The notes: generated from the sequence alone by a model not told the origin. A DNA stretch of 64,000 nucleotides from Acidobacteriota bacterium (GCA_020199775.1 JAIVJZ010000008.1:29343-93342); one strand, 5' to 3'. Positions 53,588 through 63,634 are shown, counted from the first letter of the stretch. Program-made: numbers and translations.

Positions 53588-54778
53588 ATGATGAAACGAA
53601 CGGACGACAGGATGGAAGCGACAGCGGCGGCGGCGGTGACCGGAGGGCGCGTGCGCGTGCTGATCGTCGCGCCGTCGCTCGGCATCCTCGGCGGTCAGGC
53701 GGTGCAGGCCGAGCGGTTGCGGGAGCGTCTCGCGGAAGAGCCGTCGCTCGAAGTTTCGTTCCTGCCGATCAACCCGCGCCTGCCGGGGCTGCTCGGCAAG
53801 TTGCAGGCGATCAAGTATGTCCGCACCGTCCTCACTTCGCTCGCCTACGTCGCGCTGCTGCTGTGGCGCGTGCGCGCTTACGACGTGATCCACGTCTTCT
53901 CGGCGTCATACGTCTCCTTCGTGCTCGCGCCGACGCCCGCCATCCTCATCGCGAAACTCTACGGGAAGCGCGTGCTGCTGAACTATCACAGCGGCGAGGC
54001 CGAAGACCACTTGCGACGCTGGCGGCGCACGGCGATCCCGACGATCCGGCTGGTGGACGAGGTGGCCGTGCCGTCGGGTTATCTGGTGGAGGTGTTCGCG
54101 CGCTTTCGGATAGGCGCGCGCTCGATCTACAACTTCATCGACACCACGCGTTTCCGTTTCCGCGCCCGCCGCCCGCTCCGCCCGGTCTTCTTCTCGAATC
54201 GCAATCTCGAACCGCTCTACAACGTCGGCTGTACGCTGCGCGCCTTCCAACTCATCCGGCAGCGTTTCCCCGAAGCGACTCTGACGGTGGCGGGCGACGG
54301 CAGCCAGCGCGCCGAACTCGAACAACTCGCGCGCGAGCTCGATCTGCGGGGGACGACCTTCGTCGGGCGCGTCGAGCAGTCGCGCATGCACGAGCTTTAC
54401 GAGTGCGCCGACATCTACCTGAACAGCTCCGACATCGACAACATGCCGGTGTCTCTGCTCGAATCTTACGCGGCGGGTCTGCCCGTCGTGACGACGGACG
54501 CGGGCGGCATCCCGCACATCCTGACTCACGAGCAGACGGGCTTGATGGTGCGGCGCGGCGACCACGAGGCTCTGGCCGCCTGCGCGATCCGTCTGCTGGA
54601 AGACGACGCGCTGGCGGAGCGGATCACGTCGAACGCGCTCGCCGCCTGTCGCCGGTATAGTTGGGAGGCCGTGCGCGAGGAATGGCTGAATCTCTATTTT
54701 GAACTGGCGCGTGAGGACTCCGCGAGCGCGCACGCGGCCGCGCTCCCGCCGCGCGCGGAGAGCAAGACCAACGCATGA
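53588..54778 (+). CDS. GT4-family glycosyltransferase
   Basis: 396 residues. Three possible starts lie within 12 bp (TTG 53579, ATG 53588, ATG 53591) behind AAGGGG. RVLIVAPSLGILGGQAVQAERL opens the acceptor domain, YDVIHVFSASYVSFVLA and NYHSGEAEDHLRRWR follow, and NSSDIDNMPVSLLESYAAGLPVVTTD is the donor motif with the second glutamate replaced by a less typical spacing. The C-terminal tail is Ala-rich. Confidence 0.92.
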   Translation: MMKRTDDRMEATAAAAVTGGRVRVLIVAPSLGILGGQAVQAERLRERLAEEPSLEVSFLPINPRLPGLLGKLQAIKYVRTVLTSLAYVALLLWRVRAYDVIHVFSASYVSFVLAPTPAILIAKLYGKRVLLNYHSGEAEDHLRRWRRTAIPTIRLVDEVAVPSGYLVEVFARFRIGARSIYNFIDTTRFRFRARRPLRPVFFSNRNLEPLYNVGCTLRAFQLIRQRFPEATLTVAGDGSQRAELEQLARELDLRGTTFVGRVEQSRMHELYECADIYLNSSDIDNMPVSLLESYAAGLPVVTTDAGGIPHILTHEQTGLMVRRGDHEALAACAIRLLEDDALAERITSNALAACRRYSWEAVREEWLNLYFELAREDSASAHAAALPPRAESKTNA

Positions 54779-54827
54779 GCCGGTGCGCCGATGGTATCGC
54801 GCAATCGGAAAGACTGAGACAGACCGA

Positions 54828-57317
54828 ATGATCAAGGTGCTGCGAAAACTGAAAGGGCGAAGCCTGACGGAGTTGCGCGTGCGCGGCGGGCAGGCGGCCG
54901 CGTCTCTGGCGGAACGCTCCGGCCTGTCAACGCAGGCGCGCATCCCCCCGGACGCGTCGTTCTTCCGTTCGCTCGACGCCTCGCGCACAGGCGACGCCCG
55001 CATGTCGGCGGCAAGTTTGCTCGAACATTTTCGCGCCCGCCCGGCCGCCAATTTCTTCGCCGCCTTCGACGCTCCGGCCGAGACGCGCGCCCTCTTGCGA
55101 AGTCGCTTCGGCGGCCGCGCCGGGGAGTTGCTCGTCGAGCGCGCCGAGCGCATCGTCGCGGGACGGTTCAGCCTGCTCGGCTTGCACGATCTGAACTTCG
55201 GCGACCCCATCGACTGGCGACTCGAACCCCTCGCCGGCAAGCGTTCGCCGCTCGCGCACTGGAGCCGCATCAACTATCTCGACGCGCAGGTGGCCGGCGA
55301 TAAGAAGATCACCTGGGAGTTGAACCGGCAACAGTATTTTCAGGTGCTCGGCAGGGCTTACTGGCACACGGGCGACGAACGCTATGCCGAAACTTTCGCG
55401 CGCCATCTGCACGACTGGACGGAGGCCAACCCGCCGAAGCTCGGCATCAACTGGGCGAGCAGCCTTGAGGTCGCCTTCCGCGCCATCTCGTGGCTCTGGT
55501 CGCTTCGCTTCTTCAAAGATTCGCCGCACCTCTCGCCCGCCCTCTACCTGCGCGCGCTCAAGTTTCTCCACGCTCACGCGCGCCATCTCGAAACTTATCT
55601 CTCGACCTACTTCAGCCCGAACACGCATTTGACGGGCGAAGCTCTGGGGCTGTTCTACCTCGGCACGCAACTGCCGGAGTTTCGCGCCGCCGCGCGCTGG
55701 CGGAAGACGGGCGCGAGCATCCTGCTCCGGCAACTGAAACGCCACGTCCGCCCGGACGGCGTCTACTTCGAACAGTCGAGTTACTACCATCGCTACACGA
55801 CCGACTTCTACCTACACTTCCTGCTGTTGCTCAAGGCGGGCGGCGCGCCGCGCGAAAGCGTCCTCGAAGAGAAACTAACCGCGCTGCTCGATCACCTGAT
55901 GCACATCACGCTGCCGGACGGGACGACGCCCCTGTTCGGCGACGACGACGGCGGCCGCCTCGCGTGGCTCGACGAACGCCCCGCGGACGACTTCCGCGCC
56001 ACGCTCGCGACGGGCGCGTCTCTCTTCAAACGCGCCGATTACAAGTTTGTCGCCGCCGCCGCGACCGAAGAGACGCTCTGGCTGGCGGGCGCGCGCGGCC
56101 TCTCCGAGTTTGACGAACTCGCCGCCGTTCCTCCCGCCGAAGGCTCGCGCGCCTTCGCCGACGGCGGCTACTACGTGATGCGCGACGGCTGGACTGCCGG
56201 GAGCAACTGCCTGCTTATCGACTGCGGGCCGCACGGCTCGCTGAACGGGGCGCACGCCCACGCCGACGCGCTCTCGCTCGTCACCGTCGCCTCGCACGGG
56301 CGCACCGTGCTCGTCGATTCGGGCACTTACACCTACACGGGTTCGCCCGCGCAACGCGACGAGTTTCGCGCGACGGCCGCACACAACACGCTCACAATTG
56401 ACGGCCAATCGTCTTCCGTCGCCGAGAGCGCGTTCCGCTGGCGGCAGACGGCGCGCGCCGCGTGTCGCGTCTGGTTGAGTCGCCCGCGCTTCGATCTCTT
56501 CGAGGGCGAGCACGACGGCTACCTGCGTCTGCCCGCGCCCGCCACGCACGCGCGCAGCATCCTCTTTCTCAAAGGTGACTACTGGATCGTGCGCGACCGC
56601 GTGGCGAGCGTGGGCGCGCACGACTACGCGCTGCACTTCCATTTCGCCCCGCGCTCCGCCCCCTCGATTGAGACCGCGCAGCCGACGCCCTTCGTGCGCG
56701 AAGGCGAGGGCGAGTCGCCCGGCCTCACGCTTTACACTTTCGCGCGGGCGGGCGCGTGGCGGAGGCACGACGAACTCGTCTCCGCCTGCTACGGCTCGGC
56801 GGTGCGCGCTCCCGTCTGCACCTTCGCCTTCTCCGGCCAAGCGGAAGAGACCGTCACGCTCCTCTGGCCGCGCGCGGCGCACGAGGAGGCAGGGCGTGTG
56901 TCGGCGCGCGAGATCGAAGCGGTCGGCGGACGCGCCTTCGAGTTGACGGACGGGGCGACGCGCGACTTCCTGTTGCTGCGTGCGGCCGACGCGCCGACGG
57001 TCGAGACCGCGCGGCTCACCTCCGGCTTCGGTTGGACGTGGCTGAGGTTTCGCGGCGATGAGGACGAGCCGCAAGAGTTGATCGCCATAGACGGGCAGAC
57101 GTTGCGCATGGACGGCCGTGAGATGCTTCGCCCGGCCGCGCCCACGGGCTATCTGGCGGCGCGGCGCGCGGGGCGGCGGCGGTGGCACGTCGAGTCGGAC
57201 ACGGGTGAAAATTTATTCCTTGCGCCGCCCGGCGCGGAAGAGAGTCTCTTCGTCGGCGGCGCGCCGCCGCATGATGAGCAGAGGGGAGAAAGTCTTTTAG
57301 TATCGAGTGGCGAATAG
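54828..57317 (+). CDS. Heparinase II/III-family polysaccharide lyase
   Basis: 829 residues from ATG 54828; the frame is open further upstream over the previous gene but without protein character. DWRLEPLAGKRSPLAHWSRI, NRQQYFQVLGRAYWHTGDE and LTGEALGLFYLG form the N-terminal alpha/alpha barrel; DCGPHGSLNGAHAHADALSL and VDSGTYTYTG are the heparinase II/III C-terminal signature with the catalytic histidine. No signal peptide is obvious, so export is uncertain. Such lyases trim uronic-acid glycans during export; it neighbours AlgD-type and amidotransferase genes. Confidence 0.9.
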   Translation: MIKVLRKLKGRSLTELRVRGGQAAASLAERSGLSTQARIPPDASFFRSLDASRTGDARMSAASLLEHFRARPAANFFAAFDAPAETRALLRSRFGGRAGELLVERAERIVAGRFSLLGLHDLNFGDPIDWRLEPLAGKRSPLAHWSRINYLDAQVAGDKKITWELNRQQYFQVLGRAYWHTGDERYAETFARHLHDWTEANPPKLGINWASSLEVAFRAISWLWSLRFFKDSPHLSPALYLRALKFLHAHARHLETYLSTYFSPNTHLTGEALGLFYLGTQLPEFRAAARWRKTGASILLRQLKRHVRPDGVYFEQSSYYHRYTTDFYLHFLLLLKAGGAPRESVLEEKLTALLDHLMHITLPDGTTPLFGDDDGGRLAWLDERPADDFRATLATGASLFKRADYKFVAAAATEETLWLAGARGLSEFDELAAVPPAEGSRAFADGGYYVMRDGWTAGSNCLLIDCGPHGSLNGAHAHADALSLVTVASHGRTVLVDSGTYTYTGSPAQRDEFRATAAHNTLTIDGQSSSVAESAFRWRQTARAACRVWLSRPRFDLFEGEHDGYLRLPAPATHARSILFLKGDYWIVRDRVASVGAHDYALHFHFAPRSAPSIETAQPTPFVREGEGESPGLTLYTFARAGAWRRHDELVSACYGSAVRAPVCTFAFSGQAEETVTLLWPRAAHEEAGRVSAREIEAVGGRAFELTDGATRDFLLLRAADAPTVETARLTSGFGWTWLRFRGDEDEPQELIAIDGQTLRMDGREMLRPAAPTGYLAARRAGRRRWHVESDTGENLFLAPPGAEESLFVGGAPPHDEQRGESLLVSSGE

Positions 57318-57383
57318 CCCGACGGCGGGTTGTTCGGGCGGGCGGGGTTGGCCGCGCGCCACTTGTTACCGGGGGCAAACATT

Positions 57384-59375
57384 ATGTGTGGAATTAACGG
57401 AATTGCATTTTCGCGGCGGGCGCACGAGGGGCGCGTGGAGCGCGACGACCTCGTACGGATGCGCGACGTGATCACACATCGCGGCCCGGACGATAGCGGC
57501 CTGCTCCTCGACGGCGCGGTCGGCCTCGGCCATCGCCGCCTGAGCATCGTGGACGTGAGCGCGGGACACCAGCCGATGACGAACGAAGACGATTCGCTGC
57601 ACATCGTCTTCAACGGCGAAATCTACAACCACGCCGAACTGCGCCCGTCGCTTGAGGCGCGCGGCCACCGCTACCGGACGGTCTGCGACACCGAGACGAT
57701 CCTGCACCTCTACGAAGAGCACGGCGCGCGCTCGGTCGAACACCTGCGCGGCATGTTCGCCTACGCCATCTGGGATCAGCGCAAGCGCGAGTTGTTCATC
57801 GCGCGCGACCGGCTCGGAGTTAAACCCCTGTACTACGTCCACCGCGCGGACGGCTCGCTCTTCTTCGCCTCCGAGATCAAGGCGTTGTTCGCGGCGCGCG
57901 GCGTGCGGCCGGAGATCAACTACCGCGCGCTGCCCGACTATCTGGCGAACCACGGCACGTCGGGCGACGAGACGCTCTACGCGAATGTTAAGCGGCTGCC
58001 CCCCGGCCACACCCTGCTCTGGCGCGAGAACGGGCAGATCGAAATCGAGCAGTACTGGGACATCTCTTTCGCCGCGAGCGAGGGCGGCGACGACGACGCG
58101 CTCGCGGCGGCGACGGGACGCCGCACCGACGACGATTACGTCGCCGAGTGGTCGGAACTGTTTCGCCAGTCCGTGCGGATGCGCCTGATGGCCGACGTGC
58201 CTCTCGGCATGTTTCTTTCGGGCGGCATCGACTCGTCGGCCATCGCCGCCGTGATGAGCGGCATGGTCGATGATCCGATCAAGACTTTCTCGGTCGCCTT
58301 CAAAGAGCGCGAGGCGAACGAACTCGAATACGCGCGGCTCGTCGCGCGCGCCTTCCGCACCGATCACCACGAGGTCATCGTCAGCCCCGAAGATTTCTTC
58401 GGCGCGCTGCCCCGGCTCGTCTGGCATGAGGACGAGCCGCTCGCGCACCCTTCGAGCGTCGCCCTCTACTTCGTGTCGCACCTCGCCTCGAAGCACGTCA
58501 AGGTGGTGCTCACGGGCGAGGGGAGCGACGAGATGCTCGGCGGCTACGAGCGTTACTACAAGACGATCTACAACCTCGCGCTCGCCCCGACTTATCAAAA
58601 ACTGACGGGCGCGGGCTTGCGCCGCGCCGTCTCCGAGCGCATCGAAAGCCTGCCGCCCGGTTCGCGCGTGCGGCACAAACTGCGGCGCACGTTCCTCTGC
58701 CTGCCGCCCGACATCGAGAGCCTCTATTTCGACAACTTCGCCGTCTTCACCCGCGCCATGCAGCGCGACCTGCTGACGCCCGACGCGCGGGAACGCGCCG
58801 GTCACATCGAACCTTACCGCGATATGCGTCGCTACTTCGACACGAGCGACGCCGGCTCGCTGCTGAACCGCATGCTCTACGCGGACACGAAGACTTACCT
58901 GCACGAGTTGCTGATGAAGCAGGATCAGATGAGCATGGCCGCGTCCATCGAGAGCCGCGTGCCGTTCCTCGATCACAAGCTGGTTGAGTTCTCGGCGCGC
59001 CTGCCCGAGCGTCTGAAACTGCGGCGCGGCTGGACGACCAAGTACATCCTGCGCCGGAGCATGAAAGACCTCTTGCCCGCGCCCATCCTCTCGCGCAAGA
59101 AGATGGGCTTCCCCGTGCCCGTCGGCGCGTGGTTTCGCGGCCCCTACCGGCACATCCTCGACGAGTATGTGCTCGGCGAGCGCGCCGCCGCGCGCGGCCT
59201 CTTCGAGCCGGCTTACGTGCGCTCGCTCGTGGCGCGCCATCAGGCGGGCGAGAACCACACGGAGCGTCTCTGGTCTCTGGTCAACGTCGAAATCTGGCTG
59301 CGGCAATTCATGGACGGCGAAGCGTCGGGCGAAGCGTCGCAGCCGCGAGCCGAAGCCGTCGCGATGGCAAGCTGA
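57384..59375 (+). CDS. asnB: Asparagine synthase family amidotransferase 3
   Basis: 663 residues; MCGINGIA gives Cys2 and fixes the start although the frame is open upstream. THRGPDDSG and FNGEIYNH form the glutaminase site, MFLSGGIDSS (SGGIDSS at ~279) the ATP loop, and TGEGSDEMLGGYERYYK the later synthetase motif, with E in place of the D of the other two copies (TGDGGDE). That difference suggests another acceptor. The three copies differ strongly in sequence, so they are not recent duplicates. Confidence 0.93.
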   Translation: MCGINGIAFSRRAHEGRVERDDLVRMRDVITHRGPDDSGLLLDGAVGLGHRRLSIVDVSAGHQPMTNEDDSLHIVFNGEIYNHAELRPSLEARGHRYRTVCDTETILHLYEEHGARSVEHLRGMFAYAIWDQRKRELFIARDRLGVKPLYYVHRADGSLFFASEIKALFAARGVRPEINYRALPDYLANHGTSGDETLYANVKRLPPGHTLLWRENGQIEIEQYWDISFAASEGGDDDALAAATGRRTDDDYVAEWSELFRQSVRMRLMADVPLGMFLSGGIDSSAIAAVMSGMVDDPIKTFSVAFKEREANELEYARLVARAFRTDHHEVIVSPEDFFGALPRLVWHEDEPLAHPSSVALYFVSHLASKHVKVVLTGEGSDEMLGGYERYYKTIYNLALAPTYQKLTGAGLRRAVSERIESLPPGSRVRHKLRRTFLCLPPDIESLYFDNFAVFTRAMQRDLLTPDARERAGHIEPYRDMRRYFDTSDAGSLLNRMLYADTKTYLHELLMKQDQMSMAASIESRVPFLDHKLVEFSARLPERLKLRRGWTTKYILRRSMKDLLPAPILSRKKMGFPVPVGAWFRGPYRHILDEYVLGERAAARGLFEPAYVRSLVARHQAGENHTERLWSLVNVEIWLRQFMDGEASGEASQPRAEAVAMAS

Positions 59376-59419
59376 ACGCCGGTTGAGAGCCAAAACGATT
59401 GATGGAGGTTGACAACTCT

Positions 59420-60214
59420 ATGGACATCAAAAAAATTGTCGCCGTCAATTTGAATCGCGTCTTCAAAAATCACGTCTACGTCTCGAATCACGGCCCGGCG
59501 AAGGGCTTGAAGCGGAAGGGCGGTTTGTCCTTCCTGCCGGCCTTCGTCCCGCGCTCGACCGAGATGGCACGGGAAGAGGCGTTTCTCGAACGGCTGAACC
59601 TGACGGGTCAGACCGTTTACGACATCGGCGGCGATCAGGGCATCTACACGCTTTTCTTCGCGCGCAAGGTCGGGGCGCAAAGTGGGCGCGTCATCACCTT
59701 TGAACCAAACCCCGTTAGCTACGAACAAATACTCGCCAACGTCAAGTTGAATAACTTTCAGCACGTCGATGTGCGGAACGTCGGTCTGGGCGAACGGAAA
59801 GGCAAGCTGACTTTTGTGTTCCCCGGCTCCGATCCCGGGCGCGGCACGGCCGACGAAAAGATCAAGGCGCAGATTCTTCAAGAGAAGGGAGCACGCGCCA
59901 TAGAGGTTGACATCAACACGCTCGACGACGAGATCGTCGAGGCCAAACTGCCGCCGCCCGCCTTTGCGAAGATCGATGTCGAAGGACTTGAAATAAGCGT
60001 CCTGCGCGGGATGAAGAAGACTCTGCTCGAACACCGGCCGCAACTCTTCATCGAGATTCACGGCGCGGACGTGGAGAGCAAGACGCATAACATCAAGCAG
60101 GTGGTCTCGTGCCTGCTCGACCATCATTACAACATTCAACACGTCGAAACGGGCGCACGGATCACCAACGACAATGCGCCCGACGCGAAAGAAGGGCATC
60201 TCTACTGCACCTGA
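59420..60214 (+). CDS. FkbM-family methyltransferase
   Basis: 264 residues from ATG 59420, chosen for GGAGGT ten bases upstream. VYDIGGDQGIYTLFFARKV is motif I with GGD instead of GAN, ITFEPNPVSYEQILANVKLN follows, and AFAKIDVEGLEISVLRGM is the FkbM acidic motif; IEIHG ends the domain. Second FkbM gene of the window. It likely O-methylates a hydroxyl of the glycan. Three bases separate it from the next GT4. Confidence 0.9.
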   Translation: MDIKKIVAVNLNRVFKNHVYVSNHGPAKGLKRKGGLSFLPAFVPRSTEMAREEAFLERLNLTGQTVYDIGGDQGIYTLFFARKVGAQSGRVITFEPNPVSYEQILANVKLNNFQHVDVRNVGLGERKGKLTFVFPGSDPGRGTADEKIKAQILQEKGARAIEVDINTLDDEIVEAKLPPPAFAKIDVEGLEISVLRGMKKTLLEHRPQLFIEIHGADVESKTHNIKQVVSCLLDHHYNIQHVETGARITNDNAPDAKEGHLYCT

Positions 60215-60217
60215 GCG

Positions 60218-61510
60218 ATGCGGATTCTCTGGCTCAAAACCGAATTGTTGCACCCGGTCGATAAGGGCGGGAAGATTCGCACGTTTCACATGCTGAAAGA
60301 GTTGAAGCGTGAGCATCACGTCACTTACCTGACGCTCGACGACGGCAGCGGAGCAGTGGACGCGGCAGCGTGCGCCGCCGAGTATTGCCACGAACTCGTG
60401 CGCGTCGAGCACCGGACGCGCCCGAAATTCTCCGCCGGTTTCTACGGCGAACTCGCCGCGAATCTCGTCTCGCCGCTGCCTTACTTTATGAAGAAGTACG
60501 AGTCGGCGGGGATGCGCCGAGAGATCGTGCGGCTCGTCGCGGGCGACAAATTCGACGTGGTCGTCTGCGACTTTTTGCAGCCGAGCGTGAACGTCCCGCC
60601 CGGCCTGCCAATCGCCGCCGTGCTCTTCCAGCACAACGTCGAGGCGATGATCTGGAAGCGACACTACGAAGTGCAGCCGAACCCGCTGAAGAAGACTTAC
60701 CTGTACGGCCAGTGGCGCAAGAGCTTCGCCTACGAGCGCGCCGCCTGTCGCCGCTTCGACGCGGTGGTCGCCGTCTCGCGCGAGGACGCGGAGACGATGA
60801 GAAACGATTACGGCGTCGAGCGCGTCGCGGACGTGCCGACCGGCGTGGACACGGAATACTTTCGCCCCGGCGCGCACAACAACAACAACAACGGCGGCGA
60901 CGACAACAACAACGGCGGCGACAACAACAACGGCGCGCGTCGCGCGGCGCACAATCTCGTCTTCACCGGCTCGATGGACTGGCTTCCGAACGAGGACGCG
61001 ATTCAGTATTTCACGCGCGAGATCATGCCGCTCGTCAAAGAGCGCGTGCCGGACGCGACGCTGACCGTGGTCGGGCGCAATCCCTACGCGAGTTTGATCG
61101 AGTTGAGCAAGCGCGACTCTTCGGTCATCGTCACGGGGCGCGTCGAGGACGTACGGCCGTACATGGACGCGGCGGCCGCTTACGTTGTGCCGATCCGCGT
61201 GGGCGGGGGAACGCGCCTCAAAATTTACGAGGCGATGGCGATGGAGCAACCAATCGTCTCGACCACCGTCGGCGCGGAAGGGTTGCCGGTGCGCGACGGC
61301 TCGCACCTGCTGCTCGCAGACACCCCGCAGGATTTTGCCGCGGCGGTCGTGCGCGTGTTGACGGACAAGTCTCTGGCCGCCGCGCTCGGCGCGAGCGCGG
61401 CGCGTCTGGTCAGGGAAGAGTTCGGCTGGGGGCGCGTGGCCGCGAGCTTCGCGGAGATTTGCGCGGAGGCCGTGCGGCGCAAAGAGGCGAGATCGTCAAA
61501 CGGGGTTTGA
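60218..61510 (+). CDS. GT4-family glycosyltransferase with Asn/Gly-rich insert
   Basis: 430 residues. ILWLKTELLHPVDKGGKIRTF opens the acceptor domain, FDVVVCDFLQPSVNVP and FQHNVEAMIWKRHYEV follow, and VPIRVGGGTRLKIYEAMAMEQPIVSTTVG is the donor motif of the exosortase/PEP-CTERM-type GT4 group. Between the domains, after TGVDTEYFRPG, lies an insert of Asn, Gly and Asp coded by AAC tracts (60878-60931). The core motifs are intact, so the enzyme is probably active. Confidence 0.93.
   Translation: MRILWLKTELLHPVDKGGKIRTFHMLKELKREHHVTYLTLDDGSGAVDAAACAAEYCHELVRVEHRTRPKFSAGFYGELAANLVSPLPYFMKKYESAGMRREIVRLVAGDKFDVVVCDFLQPSVNVPPGLPIAAVLFQHNVEAMIWKRHYEVQPNPLKKTYLYGQWRKSFAYERAACRRFDAVVAVSREDAETMRNDYGVERVADVPTGVDTEYFRPGAHNNNNNGGDDNNNGGDNNNGARRAAHNLVFTGSMDWLPNEDAIQYFTREIMPLVKERVPDATLTVVGRNPYASLIELSKRDSSVIVTGRVEDVRPYMDAAAAYVVPIRVGGGTRLKIYEAMAMEQPIVSTTVGAEGLPVRDGSHLLLADTPQDFAAAVVRVLTDKSLAAALGASAARLVREEFGWGRVAASFAEICAEAVRRKEARSSNGV
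60878..60931 (+). repeat. AAC-tract microsatellite encoding Asn runs
   Basis: (AAC)5, then GGCGGCGACGAC, (AAC)3, GGCGGCGAC, (AAC)3, all in frame, giving N5-GGDD-N3-GGD-N3 in the inter-domain linker. Unit-length change would keep the frame. Confidence 0.9.
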
Positions 61511-61546
61511 GAGACGGAAAGCGAAGAAGAGACGGAGAGCGAAGAG
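61511..61546. repeat. 18-bp tandem duplication in the algD leader
   Basis: GAGACGGAAAGCGAAGAA followed by GAGACGGAGAGCGAAGAG, one or two differences, between the GT4 stop and the dehydrogenase start. The end of the second copy supplies the GAGGAG used as ribosome-binding site for ATG 61559. Confidence 0.7.
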
Positions 61547-61558
61547 GAGTTTGTGAGC

Positions 61559-62872
61559 ATGAATTTGAGCGTATTCGGGTTGGGCTATGTGGGCTGCGTG
61601 TCGGCCGCCTGTTTTGCGAAAGAGGGGCACAACGTCGTCGGCGTCGATCCGAACGCGACGAAGGTCGGGATCATCAACGAAGGGAAAAGCCCGATTGTCG
61701 AAGCGGGCATCGGCGAGTTGATCGCCGAAGCCGTGGGCGCGGGGCGGCTGCGCGCGACGACCGACGCGGCCGACGCCATCAACAATTCCGACATCTCCCT
61801 GATCTGCGTCGGCACGCCGAGCCACGCGAACGGCAGCCTCGACCTGACGTACGTCAAGCGCGTCTGCAAAGAGATCGGCGCGGCGTTGGAGGCGAAGGGC
61901 GCGTATCACACCATCGTCGTGCGCAGCACGATGCTGCCGGGCACGATTGAAGCGGCCGTCGTCCCGACGCTCGAAGTCTATTCCGGCAAAAAGGCGGGGC
62001 GCGATTTCGGCGTCTGCATCAACCCGGAATTTCTGCGCGAAGGCACGTCGCTGAAAGACTTCTACGCGCCGCCCTTCACGCTCATCGGCGCGGACGAGGA
62101 GGAGACTGCGATGCGCGTGCGCCGCCTCTACGCGGGCGTCGATGCGCCGCTCTACGTCGTCCCCGTGAAAGCGGCCGAGATGGTCAAGTACGCGTGCAAC
62201 TGTTTCCACGCGCTCAAGGTCTCGTTCGCCAACGAGATCGGCAACATCTGCAAGGGGCTCGACATCGACAGCCATCAGGTGATGAACGTCTTCTGTCAGG
62301 ACACGAAGCTCAACCTCTCGCCTTATTACCTGAAGCCCGGGTTCGCCTTCGGCGGTTCGTGCCTGCCGAAAGACCTGCGCGCCCTCGGCTACAAGGCGAA
62401 AGAGTTGGACGTGGATGCCCCCGTGCTGACGGCCGTGCTCCAGAGCAACCGCCGCCAGATCGAGCGCGCGTTGGAGATGGTGGTCGCCGCCGGGAGCAAG
62501 CGCATCGGCGTGCTCGGCTTCAGTTTCAAGGCGGGCACGGACGACCTGCGCGAGTCGCCGATGGTCGCGCTCATCGAGATGCTGATCGGCAAGGGCATGC
62601 AACTGTCGATCTACGACCGCGACGTGTCGCTCGCGCGCCTCTTCGGAGCCAACAAGGAGTACATCGAGCGCGAGATACCGCACATCTCACAACTCATGCG
62701 CGGGAGCGTGGCCGAAGTCCTGAACGACTCGGAGGTTTTGATCATCGGGAACAAGGCGGAGGAGTTTCGCCGGATCGAAACGGAACTGCGCGCCGGTCAG
62801 GTCGTGATCGATCTCGTCCGCCTGTTCGACGGGCGCACCTCCGACGAGACATACCGCGGCATCTGCTGGTAA
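61559..62872 (+). CDS. algD: GDP-mannose 6-dehydrogenase (AlgD type)
   Basis: 437 residues from ATG 61559, with GAGGAG nine bases upstream. FGLGYVGCVSAACFAKEGH binds NAD; CVGTPSHANGSLDL, VVRSTMLPGTIEA and NPEFLREGT follow. GFAFGGSCLPKDLRALGY carries the catalytic cysteine at position 268, the position I recall for Pseudomonas AlgD. LSFKAGTDDLRESP-type sequence (FSFKAGTDDLRESP) and the terminal GICW also match AlgD closely. It makes GDP-mannuronic acid, the precursor of alginate-like polymers; UDP-glucose dehydrogenase is the main alternative. Confidence 0.9.
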   Translation: MNLSVFGLGYVGCVSAACFAKEGHNVVGVDPNATKVGIINEGKSPIVEAGIGELIAEAVGAGRLRATTDAADAINNSDISLICVGTPSHANGSLDLTYVKRVCKEIGAALEAKGAYHTIVVRSTMLPGTIEAAVVPTLEVYSGKKAGRDFGVCINPEFLREGTSLKDFYAPPFTLIGADEEETAMRVRRLYAGVDAPLYVVPVKAAEMVKYACNCFHALKVSFANEIGNICKGLDIDSHQVMNVFCQDTKLNLSPYYLKPGFAFGGSCLPKDLRALGYKAKELDVDAPVLTAVLQSNRRQIERALEMVVAAGSKRIGVLGFSFKAGTDDLRESPMVALIEMLIGKGMQLSIYDRDVSLARLFGANKEYIEREIPHISQLMRGSVAEVLNDSEVLIIGNKAEEFRRIETELRAGQVVIDLVRLFDGRTSDETYRGICW

Positions 62873-62911
62873 GCGCGCCGCCGGTCAGGCTTCGAGGGCG
62901 CGGCGAGACGA

Positions 62912-63580
62912 ATGGCAAGCGACGCAAGGGATGAGATTCTCAAGAGAGAACGCGGCGGCGCGAAGCGGGGGCGGCGGCTCGGTCGCGCCGCGTTGCTGCT
63001 TCTCGCGGCGTGGCCTCCGGCGGCGTGGTGCGTGGCGCGCGCCTTAGTTGTCGAGGTTGAGGTGGCGCAGCCCGAAGCCATCGTCGTGTTGAGCGGCGCG
63101 TCCGACTATGCCGAGCGAGCGCGGGCGGCGGCGGAACTCTTCGCGGCGGGTCGCGCGCCGAAGATCATCCTGACGAACGACGGCCAACAGGGCGGGTGGT
63201 CGAGCGCGGAGCAGCGCAACCCCTTTTTCAGCGAACTCGCGTCGGGGGAACTGGTACGCGCGGGCGTGCCCGCCGGGAAGATCGAACTCGTCGCGCAGAC
63301 CGTGTCGAGCACTTACGACGAGGCGAGGGCAGTGAGAGACTACGCCGCCGCGCGAAACATGCGTTCACTCCTTGTCTTGACCTCGGCCTATCATTCACGG
63401 CGCGCCGAGTGGACTTGGCGGCTCGTGTTTAGCGGGAGCGGGGTTGCCTTCGGAATCACAACCGCCCCCGCCGGAGGTCCTTCGCCCGCGCCGTCCCTGT
63501 GGTGGCTGCGGGCGCGTGGTTGGCGCGCGGTGGCGGCCGAATACCCGAAACTCATTTATTACCGTTTGAGATATTCGTGA
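62912..63580 (+). CDS. YdcF/ElyC-like (DUF218) membrane-anchored protein
   Basis: 222 residues. An N-terminal membrane segment (AALLLLAAWPPAAWCVARAL) precedes a DUF218-type domain: AIVVLSGASDYAERARAAAEL, KIILTNDG, and SSTYDEARAVRDYA, LLVLTSAYHSRRAEWTWR with the conserved S/T-x-x-Y-H-S-R-R. Members are linked to envelope-carrier metabolism and exosortase-associated clusters. Role here unknown; it may act on undecaprenyl carrier or a glycan intermediate. Confidence 0.85.
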   Translation: MASDARDEILKRERGGAKRGRRLGRAALLLLAAWPPAAWCVARALVVEVEVAQPEAIVVLSGASDYAERARAAAELFAAGRAPKIILTNDGQQGGWSSAEQRNPFFSELASGELVRAGVPAGKIELVAQTVSSTYDEARAVRDYAAARNMRSLLVLTSAYHSRRAEWTWRLVFSGSGVAFGITTAPAGGPSPAPSLWWLRARGWRAVAAEYPKLIYYRLRYS

Positions 63581-63634
63581 GCTAATGTTTCCGCCGCCCG
63601 GCATCATTCGCAAGCGGAGTGTTGGTGAGTAGTT

